Below are positions 34,008 through 42,450 of a stretch of DNA of 64,000 bases, one piece after another; positions within the stretch are counted from its first letter, which is position 1; each line of letters opens with the position of its first letter. The stretch is from the NCBI RefSeq assembly GCF_020616515.1, contig NZ_CP085135.1, positions 2,232,001 to 2,296,000 on the forward strand, in the 5' to 3' direction. Origin of the DNA: Mesorhizobium sp. PAMC28654 (GTDB lineage Bacteria > Pseudomonadota > Alphaproteobacteria > Rhizobiales > Rhizobiaceae). A program made the translations under genes and the position numbers. Below the pieces are notes generated by a model that was given only the letters and a program-made list of their open reading frames with translations, was not told the DNA's origin and ran no database searches.

Positions 34008-35090
34008 ATGCCTTCAGCGAAGATCGCGGTCATCGAAGGAGACGGTATCGGGAAGGAAGTCGTTCCGGAGGGTGTGAAAGTCGTCGAGGCGGCCGCGCGT
34101 GTCTTCGGCATCGATCTGACATGGGATCATCTCGACTGGGGCTGCGATCATCATGCCAGACTTGGCCGGATGATGCCGGAGAACGGGCTCGAGCGCATTG
34201 CCGGACATGATGCGATCTTTCTCGGCGCCATCGGCTGGCCGACCGTCTCCGATGTGCAATCGCTGTGGACGCTGCTGATGCCGATCCGGCGCAATTTCCA
34301 GCAATATGTAAATCTGCGGCCAGTGCGGCTCTTCAACGGCGTGCCCTCCCCGCTGGCAAGGCCGGGCACGATCGATTTCTACATCGTGCGCGAAAACAAC
34401 GAGGGCGAGTATTCCGAGGTCGGCGGCCGCATGTTCCCCGGCACCGACCAGGAGATGGTCATCCAGGACACGGTGCTGACGCGCTTCGGCTGCGACCGGG
34501 TGATGAAGTTTGCCTTCGAGCTGGCGCGCAAGCGCAAACGCAGGCTGACCTCGGCGACGAAATCCAACGGTATCATCCACACGATGCCGTTCTGGGACGA
34601 ACGGTTTCGTGCTGTCGCCGGCGATTTTCCCGATGTCGTCACCGAGCAATATCACATCGACATCCTGACCGCGCATTTCGTGCGCCGCCCGTCGAGCTTC
34701 GATGTCGTGGTGGCCAGCAATCTGTTCGGCGATATCCTCTCCGACCTCGGCCCGGCGGTAACCGGGACGATCGGCATCGCGCCATCAGCCAATCTCAACC
34801 CCGAGCGAAGGTTTCCGTCCATGTTCGAGCCGGTACACGGCTCCGCGCCTGACATCGCCGGCAAGAACATCGCCAACCCGATCGGCCAGATCTGGTCGGG
34901 CGCCATGATGCTGGAGCATCTCGGCGCCAAGGATGCGGCCGACGCGATTGTCGCGGCTATCGAGCGTGTGCTGGCTTCAGGCGAAAACCTGACGCCGGAC
35001 ATGGGTGGCAACGCATCGACAACCGCACTCGGCCAGGCGATCGCCGATGCGGTTTCGGCTCATCCCGTGGAGGCGCGCCGCCATGGCTGA
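34008..35090 (+). CDS. Tartrate/isopropylmalate dehydrogenase family enzyme
   Basis: The 360-residue protein has the decarboxylating beta-hydroxyacid dehydrogenase landmarks: IEGDGIGKEV, FYIVRENNEGEYSEVGGR with the catalytic Tyr, TSATKSNGIIHTMPFWDE with the catalytic Lys, FDVVVASNLFGDILSDL with metal Asp residues, and FEPVHGSAPDIAGKNIAN. NEGEYS and WTLLMPIRRNFQQYVNLRP place it with tartrate or D-malate dehydrogenases (TtuC/DmlA) rather than LeuB. It makes a 2-keto acid or decarboxylates a 2-hydroxy diacid with NAD. It begins the operon and overlaps the amidohydrolase by 8 bp. Confidence 0.9.
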   Translation: MPSAKIAVIEGDGIGKEVVPEGVKVVEAAARVFGIDLTWDHLDWGCDHHARLGRMMPENGLERIAGHDAIFLGAIGWPTVSDVQSLWTLLMPIRRNFQQYVNLRPVRLFNGVPSPLARPGTIDFYIVRENNEGEYSEVGGRMFPGTDQEMVIQDTVLTRFGCDRVMKFAFELARKRKRRLTSATKSNGIIHTMPFWDERFRAVAGDFPDVVTEQYHIDILTAHFVRRPSSFDVVVASNLFGDILSDLGPAVTGTIGIAPSANLNPERRFPSMFEPVHGSAPDIAGKNIANPIGQIWSGAMMLEHLGAKDAADAIVAAIERVLASGENLTPDMGGNASTTALGQAIADAVSAHPVEARRHG

Positions 35091-35952
35091 CATCCCCTTC
35101 GTCGACACGCATTTCCACCTGCACGACATGAAGCATCCGCAATTGCGCTATGGCTGGCTGGAGCCGGATGCTGTGCACGGTTTCCTGCCCGACACCGACC
35201 CGCTGAAATCGCAGCACTATTTCATCAAGGACTACATCGCCGAAATCCGCTTCGCCAACGTGCCCAAGGCCGTGCATGTGCAGGCGGCGGTCAACACGCC
35301 CGACCCAGTGGTCGAGACCGCGTGGCTGCAGGCCTTCGCAGACAAGACCGGCTATCCGCAAGGCATCGTGGCGGAATGCCACCTGGCACGTCCCGACGCG
35401 GCGCAGGTGCTCGACCGGCACCTGAAATTCGCCAATGTGCGCGGCATCCGCGATTTCGGCGATGGGCGCTATCTGATCGACCCGTCGTGGCGCCGCGGCT
35501 TTGCCGAACTCGGACCGCGCAACCTTGTTTCGTGCATCGACACCCGCGTCGAGCTTGCCGACGACATTCTCGACCTCGCGCGCAGCTTTCCCGAAACGCG
35601 GATCTGCATCGACCATTGCGCGGTCCCGATGGGACGCAATGCCGCGAGCTTCCAGCGCTGGCGGGCGGCGATGGATGTGATGGCCAAGTCCCCGAATGTC
35701 ACGATGAAGGTATCCGGGCTCGGCATGGGTGATCCGCTTTGGACGGTGGATTCAATCCGTCCCTATGTGCTCGGCACCATCGATGCGTTCGGAACCGACC
35801 GCGTCGTCTTCGGCACCAACTGGCCGGTCGACCGCATGTTCAGTTCGTACCCGGACGTGATCAACGCCTATGCCGAGATCATTTCCGGATTTTCCAAGGC
35901 GGAACAGACGGCGATGTTCTCGGGCAATGCCGAGCGCCTGTTCAGGATATGA
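35083..35952 (+). CDS. Amidohydrolase-2 family lactonase/hydrolase
   Basis: ATG at 35083 overlaps the preceding gene; the product has 289 residues. DTHFHLHD at the N-terminus gives the HxH metal motif, CIDHCAVPMG the later His, and VVFGTNWPVDR the final Asp of a TIM-barrel amidohydrolase-2 enzyme. Relatives include fuconolactonase and 2-pyrone-4,6-dicarboxylate lactonase, and the sugar-acid context favours lactone hydrolysis. The residues between the HxH and the IDHC motif are family-typical (VQAAVNTPDPVVETAWLQ). Confidence 0.87.
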   Translation: MADIPFVDTHFHLHDMKHPQLRYGWLEPDAVHGFLPDTDPLKSQHYFIKDYIAEIRFANVPKAVHVQAAVNTPDPVVETAWLQAFADKTGYPQGIVAECHLARPDAAQVLDRHLKFANVRGIRDFGDGRYLIDPSWRRGFAELGPRNLVSCIDTRVELADDILDLARSFPETRICIDHCAVPMGRNAASFQRWRAAMDVMAKSPNVTMKVSGLGMGDPLWTVDSIRPYVLGTIDAFGTDRVVFGTNWPVDRMFSSYPDVINAYAEIISGFSKAEQTAMFSGNAERLFRI

Positions 35953-35961
35953 GGCTGCAAC

Positions 35962-36441
35962 ATGCCTGAAGCAATCGATGCAATCGAAGGTGTCCATCAT
36001 ATCGGGATGAGCGTCGCCAGCCTGCAGGCCGCGCTCGACTTCTGGGAGGGCTTTCTCGGCAGGCCGGCACGCTGGACCACGGTGCTCGACCGGCCCTATC
36101 TCAGCCGGGTCGTCGGCTATCCCGGGATTGCCATAAAGGCGGCGTTCGTGGACTTGCCGGGCGGCGGCGTGATCGAGTTGCTCGACTACCAGGCCGTCGA
36201 GCGCAGCGCCAATGACGACGCAACGGCCAACCCCGGCAATGTGCATCTCTGCCTGAAGGTTTCCGATGCCCGCGCGACGTGGCAGCGGGCCGTCAGTTGC
36301 GGCGCCCGGCCGATTTCGGCGGACGGCCCCGTCGCCATAGACGGTGGCCCCAATATCGGTGCGCAAGCGGCCTATCTGCGCATCCATGACGGCATTACGC
36401 TGGAGCTGTTCCAGCCCCCACCCAAGGCAGCCACGTCATGA
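35962..36441 (+). CDS. VOC (glyoxalase-fold) family protein
   Basis: The 159-residue protein starts HHIGMSVASLQAALDFWEGF after about 14 residues and ends with GITLELFQPP, the N- and C-terminal beta-alpha units that carry the metal His and Glu of vicinal oxygen chelate enzymes. The reaction is unknown; lactoylglutathione-like, epimerase or dioxygenase activity is possible. It overlaps the EthD gene by 4 bp (ATGA). Confidence 0.85.
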   Translation: MPEAIDAIEGVHHIGMSVASLQAALDFWEGFLGRPARWTTVLDRPYLSRVVGYPGIAIKAAFVDLPGGGVIELLDYQAVERSANDDATANPGNVHLCLKVSDARATWQRAVSCGARPISADGPVAIDGGPNIGAQAAYLRIHDGITLELFQPPPKAATS

Positions 36442-36770
36442 TCAAGCGCGTCAGTTTCCTCCGCCGCAAGGAAGGGCTCAGCAAGGAAGAGTTTTTTACC
36501 CACTGGACCGGCCCGCATGCCGATATTGTCAGCCAGTTGCCCGGCGTGCGCGGTCTGCGCTTCGGGCGAGTGCAGAGCTGGTCGCCGGAAGACGCTACCT
36601 GGGACGGTGTCGGCGAAGTCTGGTTCGACAGCATCGAGGACGCGCACAAGGCATTTGCCACCGAGCCGTTCCACTCGATGCTGGTGGAAGACCGGAAGAA
36701 ATTCATGCGCGAGGCGCAATCGTGCTTCGTCACCGAACTGACGGTGATCGCGCCACCGTCGGAAGCCTAA
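36438..36770 (+). CDS. EthD-domain protein
   Basis: The 110-residue product begins MIKRVSFLRRKEGLSKEEFF and continues with HWTGPHADIV, the EthD ferredoxin-like signature. EthD proteins are small, often dimeric, and accompany oxidoreductases or decarboxylases; a defined reaction is rare. Co-translation with the VOC gene upstream and an SDR gene 12 bp downstream ties it to the sugar-acid operon, perhaps as a small isomerase or lactone-processing enzyme (speculative). Confidence 0.87.
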   Translation: MIKRVSFLRRKEGLSKEEFFTHWTGPHADIVSQLPGVRGLRFGRVQSWSPEDATWDGVGEVWFDSIEDAHKAFATEPFHSMLVEDRKKFMREAQSCFVTELTVIAPPSEA

Positions 36771-36782
36771 CAGGAGGATCCC

Positions 36783-37550
36783 ATGGCGTTCAACATCGGC
36801 TCCGGCCTCGAAGGAAAAAGCGTTCTCGTCACCGGCGGCACGGGCGGCATCGGCCGCGAGGTGTGCTTGGCCTTCGCGGCGGCCGGTTCTCGCGTCGCGG
36901 TGGTCGACATCGACCAGGGCCGTGTCGACACGCTGGTGGCGGAAATGGAAGGCGGACCGCATCTGGCGATCGCCCATGACCTACGGCCGGTCGGCGGCCA
37001 TGCCGAGTTGATCGCGAAGGTGGTTGGAGTGTTCGGCAAACTTGACGTGCTTGTGCAGACGGCGGCGGTGCTGATCCGCAGGGCGAGCGTCTTTGATGTC
37101 AGTGAAGCCGACTGGGATATCCAGCACGACGTCAACCTCAAGGCCTCGTTCTTCCTGTGCCAGGCTGTTGCCCGCACCATGAAGGAGCAGGGCACGGGCG
37201 GCCGGATAATCAACTTCACCTCGCAGGGCTGGATGAGCGGCGGCTTCGGAGGATCCGTTGCCTATGCGGCGACCAAGGGCGGCATCGTCTCGATGACGCG
37301 AGGGCTGGCGCGCTCGCTCGCCAAGGACAAGATCACCGTCAACGCGGTGTCGCCTGGCGCGGCGGACACGGCGATGATGCGTTCGGGCATGGACGATGCG
37401 GCACTGGCCGGCACCATCGCGCAGATACCGCTTGGCTACATGGCGGCGCCTTCCGAACTCGCGGGCTCCGTGCTGTTCCTCGCGTCCAACCACGCCAGTT
37501 ACATCACCGGCGCCACCATCAATGTCAGCGGCGGCTGGCTGATGTACTAG
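36783..37550 (+). CDS. SDR-family dehydrogenase
   Basis: The 255 residues contain TGGTGGIG near 19-26, catalytic Ser in INFTSQGWMSG, YAATKGG with Tyr and Lys, and SPGAADTAMM. The usual NNAG is VQTAAV, a deviation also seen in some sugar dehydrogenases. GGAGG precedes the ATG. It is followed 23 bp on by another SDR gene, and the two differ enough to act on different steps. It is probably an oxidoreductase for a sugar-acid intermediate. Confidence 0.88.
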   Translation: MAFNIGSGLEGKSVLVTGGTGGIGREVCLAFAAAGSRVAVVDIDQGRVDTLVAEMEGGPHLAIAHDLRPVGGHAELIAKVVGVFGKLDVLVQTAAVLIRRASVFDVSEADWDIQHDVNLKASFFLCQAVARTMKEQGTGGRIINFTSQGWMSGGFGGSVAYAATKGGIVSMTRGLARSLAKDKITVNAVSPGAADTAMMRSGMDDAALAGTIAQIPLGYMAAPSELAGSVLFLASNHASYITGATINVSGGWLMY

Positions 37551-37573
37551 CAGGACACAGGGAGGAACCAGCC

Positions 37574-38344
37574 ATGACGCAATCGCTGTCGGGAAAGGTA
37601 GCCGCCATAACCGGTGCGGCACGCGGCATCGGCGATGCGATTGCCGCTCGTTTCCTAGAGGAAGGCGCCAGGGTCTTCTCGCTCGATCTCAGCGAACCGG
37701 ACGAAAGGCGCGAAGGCGTAACCTATCTGACCGCCGACGTTGCGAACACCGAAAGCGTCGCCGAGGCCTTCCGCAGCATCGACCGTGAGGCCGGATGCAT
37801 TGACGTGCTGGTCAACAATGCCGGCGTGCAGCGGGTTGCCCTCGCCGAAAACATGCTGATCGAGGACTGGCATCTGGTTCTCAACACCCACTTGACCGGC
37901 ATGCATCTATGCTGTGCACAGGCGATACGCCGCATGCGGGAGCGAGGCACCGGCGGTGCGATCGTCAGCATCGCGTCAGCCGCGGGCATTGTCGGCATCC
38001 CCGGACGTGGACCCTACAGCGCCGCGAAGGCAGGCATCGAAAGCCTGACGCGCGTCTACGCCACGGAGGTCGCGTCCGCCAACATCCGCGTCAATGCGGT
38101 GGCTCCCGGCTCCACGCGTACCAAGCTGATCGAGCAAGGGCTGAAGGACGGTTCCATCCGTGGCGAATGGCAGGTCGAACGCATTCCGATGGGGCGGCTC
38201 GCGGAGCCCGTGGAGATCGCCGATCCGGTCGTCTACCTGGCCAGCGACAGGGCAAGCTACATCACGGGCCAAACCTTGGTCGTCGATGGCGGCTGGACCG
38301 TGCAAGGGATGGTGCACATCGCAGACTGGCTGCGGGTCTCTTGA
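37574..38344 (+). CDS. SDR-family dehydrogenase
   Basis: ATG at 37574 has GGGAGGAA 7 bp upstream. The 256-residue SDR has TGAARGIG near 14-21, NNAGVQ, catalytic Ser in IVSIASAAG and Tyr/Lys in YSAAKAG. PGSTRTKLI and ITGQTLVVDGGWT match gluconate 5-dehydrogenase or 3-oxoacyl reductase-like enzymes. Its stop overlaps the TTG start of the acyl-CoA ligase (TTGA), linking the sugar-acid steps to CoA activation. Confidence 0.9.
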   Translation: MTQSLSGKVAAITGAARGIGDAIAARFLEEGARVFSLDLSEPDERREGVTYLTADVANTESVAEAFRSIDREAGCIDVLVNNAGVQRVALAENMLIEDWHLVLNTHLTGMHLCCAQAIRRMRERGTGGAIVSIASAAGIVGIPGRGPYSAAKAGIESLTRVYATEVASANIRVNAVAPGSTRTKLIEQGLKDGSIRGEWQVERIPMGRLAEPVEIADPVVYLASDRASYITGQTLVVDGGWTVQGMVHIADWLRVS

Positions 38345-39867
38345 TCGCGAAACCCTTCAATCTCGCTGATCATTGCGTCGGTCGCCCCGCAAGCGCGACG
38401 CCGGACAAGACGGCGTTGATCGTGGTCGGTGACGCCGATGCACCCGAACAAGCCGAGCGCTGGACCTATGCCGCCCTCGACCTTGCCGTGCGCGGCGTGG
38501 CCGCGGGGCTGCTTGCCGAGGGCCTCACTGCCGGCGACAGGATCATGCTGCGCCTGCCCAACACCAGCGACTATGCGCTGCTGTTCTTCGGCGCCATCTC
38601 GGCCGGCCTCGTGCCGATTCCCGTGTCCTCGCAACTGACGGAAGGTGAAGCCGCTTTTTTGCTCGACGATTCCGCCGCCTCAGCCATCGTGCGAACCGGC
38701 CCATTGGCAATCGCTTCGATCCCGCCGGGCTGCAAGATCATCGACGAAAAAGCGATCGCCCGCCTCAAGGCGTCGGTACCGCTTCCCGCCCATGCGGACA
38801 CGGAGGCCGAAGCGCCGGCCTTCATGATCTACACATCCGGCACGACCAGCCGGCCCAAGGGCGTCGTTCACGCGCATCGCACCGCGCTTGGCCGGGCACC
38901 AATGCACCGCGACTGGCAAGGGCTGACCTCCGATGACATCATGCTGCATGCGGGCGCCTTCAACTGGAGCTATACGCTGGGCGTCGGGTTGCTCGACCCC
39001 TGGGCCTGCGGCGCGACCGCCGTGCTCTATAACGGGCCGAGGGATATCGAGGTGTGGCCAAAGCTGATCGACGCCGCCGGTGCCACGCTTTTCGCCGCCG
39101 TGCCCTCGCTCTATCGGCAGATGCTGAAATACTGCTCGTTGACACCGGGGAGCATGCCAACGCTGCGGCATGGCCTTGCCGCCGGCGAGGCCCTGAGCCC
39201 TGCTATCCTGGAAAGCTGGCGCAGAGCTACGGGGCGCGAGATCTACGAGGCGTTTGGCATGAGCGAATGCTCGACCTTCGTCTCCAACCACGCGGGCATG
39301 CCGATCCGCCCGGGCAGCCCAGGCAAGTCGCAAGGCGGACGGCGCATCGCCATCCTGCCGCTTTCGGGTTCCAATGAGCCGTTGCCCACCGGAGACATCG
39401 GGCTGCTTGCCATCCATCGCGGCGATGCCGGCCTGATGCGCGGCTACTGGCGGCGCGCGGAGGAAGAAAACCAGGTGTTTCGCGGCGACTGGTTTGCCGG
39501 CGGTGATCTCGCCGCTTTCGATAAAGACGGCTATATCTGGTATCATGGCCGTGCCGACGACATGATGAATGCTGGCGGCTTCCGGGTCTCGCCGCTGGAG
39601 GTCGAGGCGGCATTGGCGCCCTGCCCCGGCATTGCCGAAATCGCGGTCGCCGAACACCGTGTGCGCGACGATGTATCGGTGATCGCCGCCTATGTGGTGC
39701 GCAAGGACGGCGCCAGCGTCAGCGCCGAAGACATCGTCGCCATGGCTGGCAAGCGCCTTGCCGCCTACAAATGCCCGAGGCAGGTGTTCTTCGTGCCCAG
39801 CCTGCCGCGCAGCGCCAATGGCAAACTGCTGCGCCGCGATTTGAACATGTCGGCGATATCGTCATGA
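38341..39867 (+). CDS. AMP-dependent acyl-CoA synthetase (carboxylic acid CoA ligase)
   Basis: A TTG at 38341, overlapping the SDR stop, gives about 508 residues starting MIAKPFNLADHCV; no upstream ATG fits. The ANL-superfamily motifs are clear: IYTSGTTSRPKGVVHAHR (A3), YEAFGMSECS (A5), GDWFAGGDLAAFDKDGY (A7), NAGGFRVSPLEVE (A8) and SANGKLLRRDL with the catalytic Lys (A10). The layout resembles benzoate/acetyl-CoA-type ligases; the acid is unknown. It is the last gene of this operon and points to a carboxylic acid intermediate being activated to its CoA thioester. Confidence 0.9.
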   Translation: MIAKPFNLADHCVGRPASATPDKTALIVVGDADAPEQAERWTYAALDLAVRGVAAGLLAEGLTAGDRIMLRLPNTSDYALLFFGAISAGLVPIPVSSQLTEGEAAFLLDDSAASAIVRTGPLAIASIPPGCKIIDEKAIARLKASVPLPAHADTEAEAPAFMIYTSGTTSRPKGVVHAHRTALGRAPMHRDWQGLTSDDIMLHAGAFNWSYTLGVGLLDPWACGATAVLYNGPRDIEVWPKLIDAAGATLFAAVPSLYRQMLKYCSLTPGSMPTLRHGLAAGEALSPAILESWRRATGREIYEAFGMSECSTFVSNHAGMPIRPGSPGKSQGGRRIAILPLSGSNEPLPTGDIGLLAIHRGDAGLMRGYWRRAEEENQVFRGDWFAGGDLAAFDKDGYIWYHGRADDMMNAGGFRVSPLEVEAALAPCPGIAEIAVAEHRVRDDVSVIAAYVVRKDGASVSAEDIVAMAGKRLAAYKCPRQVFFVPSLPRSANGKLLRRDLNMSAISS

Positions 39868-39911
39868 CCGCCGCCGCGGCCTTCGGTCGAGCCCAGTGGC
39901 TCCTCTGCCTG

Positions 39912-40148
39912 TCAGACCTCAAGCACGAGCGTCGGCGCGCCGGTTTTCACGTCATCGCCGACAGCAATCAGGATCTCGACCACGGTGCCGCCAAAAGGAG
40001 CCGGAATCTCGACCTGGCTCTTGTCGGTTTCGACAACAAACAGCGTCTGCCCCTCGACGACCTTGGCGCCAATCTTGGCCTGGATATCGTTGATCACGAC
40101 TTCGTCGACGGCGTCGCCGACCTTGGGCATTTTGAGGGTGGAACGCAT
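39912..40148 (-). CDS. Free-standing lipoyl/biotinyl domain protein
   Basis: ATG at 40148 gives 78 residues, essentially one lipoyl-type domain with VVETDKSQVEIPAPFGGTV, Lys 43 being the attachment site. ETDK flanking points to lipoyl rather than biotin, where MKM is expected. It has no catalytic or linker part, so it is not a full E2. It is divergent from genes for E1 beta and E1 alpha, with a LacI-type site between them. I infer a mobile lipoyl carrier for that E1 pair, with the acyltransferase and E3 drawn from elsewhere. Confidence 0.85.
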   Translation of the reverse strand: MRSTLKMPKVGDAVDEVVINDIQAKIGAKVVEGQTLFVVETDKSQVEIPAPFGGTVVEILIAVGDDVKTGAPTLVLEV

Positions 40149-40308
40149 CGCCGATTCTCCGTGTGCAAGGCCTGTACTGAAGGAAATCCGCCGGTTGCCG
40201 GAAGGCCGCACGGTGGACGCGCGAGTGCGCCAGAGGGCTGTGACCGCGTCCATCCGTCGAAAGGACGCGGCTCTTCCACAGCTATAACCAGAGTGGCGTC
40301 AGGCATCA

Positions 40309-40327
40309 ATAAAAACGTTTCCAAATT
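40309..40327. promoter_or_regulatory. LacI-type operator, site 7
   Basis: On the minus strand TTGGAAACGTTTTTAT matches the cores at 25710 and 26718. It lies in the 244-bp gap between the lipoyl gene and E1 beta. On the minus strand TTGATG and TTATAG nearby form a weak promoter for the lipoyl gene. Confidence 0.55.
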
Positions 40328-40392
40328 TTTTCGACTGGGCTAGCTTCATGCCCTGCACAGACGGTTGAACAGCGTATTGGGAGGTCTGAACC

Positions 40393-41400
40393 TTGGCTAA
40401 AATCTGGATACGGCAAGCGGTCCTGAGGGCGCTTGACGATGCGATGACGGATGATCCCAGCGTCATCGTCATGGGCGAGGATGTCGCCGTGGCCGGCGGC
40501 CCGTTCAAGGTGACCGACGGCCTGCTTGCCTCGCACGGCCCGGAACGGGTGATCGACACGCCGATTTCCGAAATGGCCTTCATGGGCGCCGCGGTCGGCG
40601 CGGCGGTCTGCGGTCTGAAGCCGGTGGTCGAGATGATGTTCATCGAGTTCATCGGAGTCGCGCTCGATCAATTGACGACGCAGGCGGCGACGATGCGCTA
40701 TCTGTCTCGCGGCCGGCTGACGACGCCGCTCGTCGTGCGCGCCTCGGCCGGCGCCGGCCAGGGTTTCGGTTGCCAACACTCGCAGATGCTCGATCATTGG
40801 TTTCGGGGCACGCCGGGCCTCAAGGTCGCGGTGACCAGCAACGCCCGCACGACCTACGGCCTGCTCCGTTCCGCGATCGAGGATCCCGATCCCGTGGTGA
40901 TACTCGAGCCGCGCGTGCTCTACGCCGAGCGCGAGGAATATGAATTCGACCGCAACTACCGCATTCCGCTCGGCCAGGCCGAGATCGCGCGGCAGGGAAG
41001 CGATGTGACGCTCGTCACCTGCGGCGCCATGCGGCGCGTCGCGCTGGCGGCGGCGGAGGCCAGCAGCGCCAACATCGAGGTCATCGACCTCCTGACATTG
41101 TGGCCCTGGGACCGCAAGACCGTGATGGAATCAGTTGCGCGCACCGGCCGTCTGGTCACCTTGGAAGAGGCGCCGGCCGGCAGCGGCTGGGGCGGCGACG
41201 TCGTCTCGTCGATCGCCGTCGAGGCTTTCGGCAAGCTGAAGGCCGCGCCGCACCGGATCACGCTTCCCGACGCTCCCGTGCCCTACAGCGGCGCCCTTGA
41301 AGCCCGTTTCCTGCCCAACCCGGCCTATGTGGCCGAGCAGGTGGCCGCCCTGGTCTCGACCAACAAACCGCCCCTGCCCTGGTGGAGGAATGCAGCATGA
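40393..41400 (+). CDS. 2-oxoacid dehydrogenase E1 beta subunit
   Basis: A TTG at 40393, behind GGGAGG, starts 335 residues MAKIWIRQAVLRALDDAMTD. The transketolase-like pyrimidine-binding domain has VIVMGEDVAVAGGPFKVT, DTPISEMAFMGAAVGAA (with the activating Glu) and TTQAATMRYLSRG; the C-terminal transketolase domain has EVIDLLTLWPWD and TLEEAPAGSGWGGDVVS. It matches acetoin/pyruvate/branched-chain E1 beta (AcoB type). It pairs with the E1 alpha gene that overlaps it by 4 bp. Placing beta before alpha is the reverse of the common order. Confidence 0.93.
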   Translation: MAKIWIRQAVLRALDDAMTDDPSVIVMGEDVAVAGGPFKVTDGLLASHGPERVIDTPISEMAFMGAAVGAAVCGLKPVVEMMFIEFIGVALDQLTTQAATMRYLSRGRLTTPLVVRASAGAGQGFGCQHSQMLDHWFRGTPGLKVAVTSNARTTYGLLRSAIEDPDPVVILEPRVLYAEREEYEFDRNYRIPLGQAEIARQGSDVTLVTCGAMRRVALAAAEASSANIEVIDLLTLWPWDRKTVMESVARTGRLVTLEEAPAGSGWGGDVVSSIAVEAFGKLKAAPHRITLPDAPVPYSGALEARFLPNPAYVAEQVAALVSTNKPPLPWWRNAA

Positions 41401-42431
41401 CGATCTCCAATTCCAATTCCCCGATTGCCCGTCGCGAAGCCTTGCAGGACAGACTCGAGCAACTCACGCGGATGATCGAAATCCGCTTTGTCGAGGATCG
41501 CATCCAGAAGCTGTTCGCCGAAGGCCATATCCGCGGCAGCACGCATCTGGCCAGCGGCCAGGAGGCGGTTTCGGTCGGCATCGCCCGCTCGATCGATCCG
41601 GACGATATCGTCACCTGCACCTATCGCGGCCACGGCCACGCGCTGGCACTCGGCGTGACGCCGGAAGGCGTGATCGGCGAGATTTGCGGCCGCGTCATCG
41701 GCTGTGCCGGCGGCCTTGGCGGCTCGATGCATCTGGTCGAGCCGGAGGTTGGCCTGCTGCCGACCGCAGCCATTATTGGCGCCGGGCTGCCCATCGCCTG
41801 CGGGGCGGCAATGGCCGCACGGGCGCGTGGCAAGGATCGCGTCGCCGTCTCGATCTTCGGGGACGGCTCGGCCAACATCGGCGCCTTCCATGAATCGCTG
41901 AATTTCGCGGCCATCCGCAAACTGCCGGTGGTGTTCGTCTGCGAGAACAATCTCTATGGCGAATACACGCGCATCGAACTGTCGACGCCGGTCGAGGATA
42001 TCGCGGTGCGTGCCGCCAGCTACGACATGCCCGGCGTCATCGTCGACGGGCAGGATGTCGACAAGGTCGCGGAGGCGATGACGACCGCTGTTGCGCGGGC
42101 GCGCCGAGGCGAAGGTCCGACCTTGATCGAAATGAAGACCTATCGCTATTCAGGCCATTCGCGATCCGACCCGGCGACGTACCGGCCGGCGGGCGAACTG
42201 GACGCCTGGTTGAAGCGCGACCCGATCGACATTCTTGCCGATAGGCTGGTCAGCGAAAGCATTCTGGCGCCAGGCGGTCTCGACCATCTGAAAGCCGAGA
42301 CGCGCGATGCGGTGGAACGGGCGACGGCGGAGGTGCTGGACTCACCGGCACCAGATCTGGGAGAAATCCTGTCGCATGTCAGCGCTTCTTCGGCTGGAGG
42401 CGACCAGAGGTTCAGCTTCTGGTCACGCTAG
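41397..42431 (+). CDS. 2-oxoacid dehydrogenase E1 alpha subunit
   Basis: ATG at 41397 sits in ATGA overlapping E1 beta, with GGAGG upstream; a GTG frame opening at 41382 is inside the beta gene. The 344-residue protein has the thiamine diphosphate motif GDGSANIGAFHESLNFAA (about 155-172) ending in CENN at 182-185, TYRGHGHALALG, and YRYSGHSRSDPATYR with the phospho-loop. It decarboxylates a 2-keto acid and reductively acylates the lipoyl domain. Substrate may be pyruvate, acetoin or a sugar-derived keto acid. Confidence 0.93.
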   Translation: MTISNSNSPIARREALQDRLEQLTRMIEIRFVEDRIQKLFAEGHIRGSTHLASGQEAVSVGIARSIDPDDIVTCTYRGHGHALALGVTPEGVIGEICGRVIGCAGGLGGSMHLVEPEVGLLPTAAIIGAGLPIACGAAMAARARGKDRVAVSIFGDGSANIGAFHESLNFAAIRKLPVVFVCENNLYGEYTRIELSTPVEDIAVRAASYDMPGVIVDGQDVDKVAEAMTTAVARARRGEGPTLIEMKTYRYSGHSRSDPATYRPAGELDAWLKRDPIDILADRLVSESILAPGGLDHLKAETRDAVERATAEVLDSPAPDLGEILSHVSASSAGGDQRFSFWSR

Positions 42432-42450
42432 CATCCAGGCTTGCCAAGGC

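Noticed and set aside
37909..38340. N-terminal extension of the acyl-CoA ligase frame
   Set aside because: It lies wholly within the SDR gene in another frame; the ligase family begins near the TTG at 38341.
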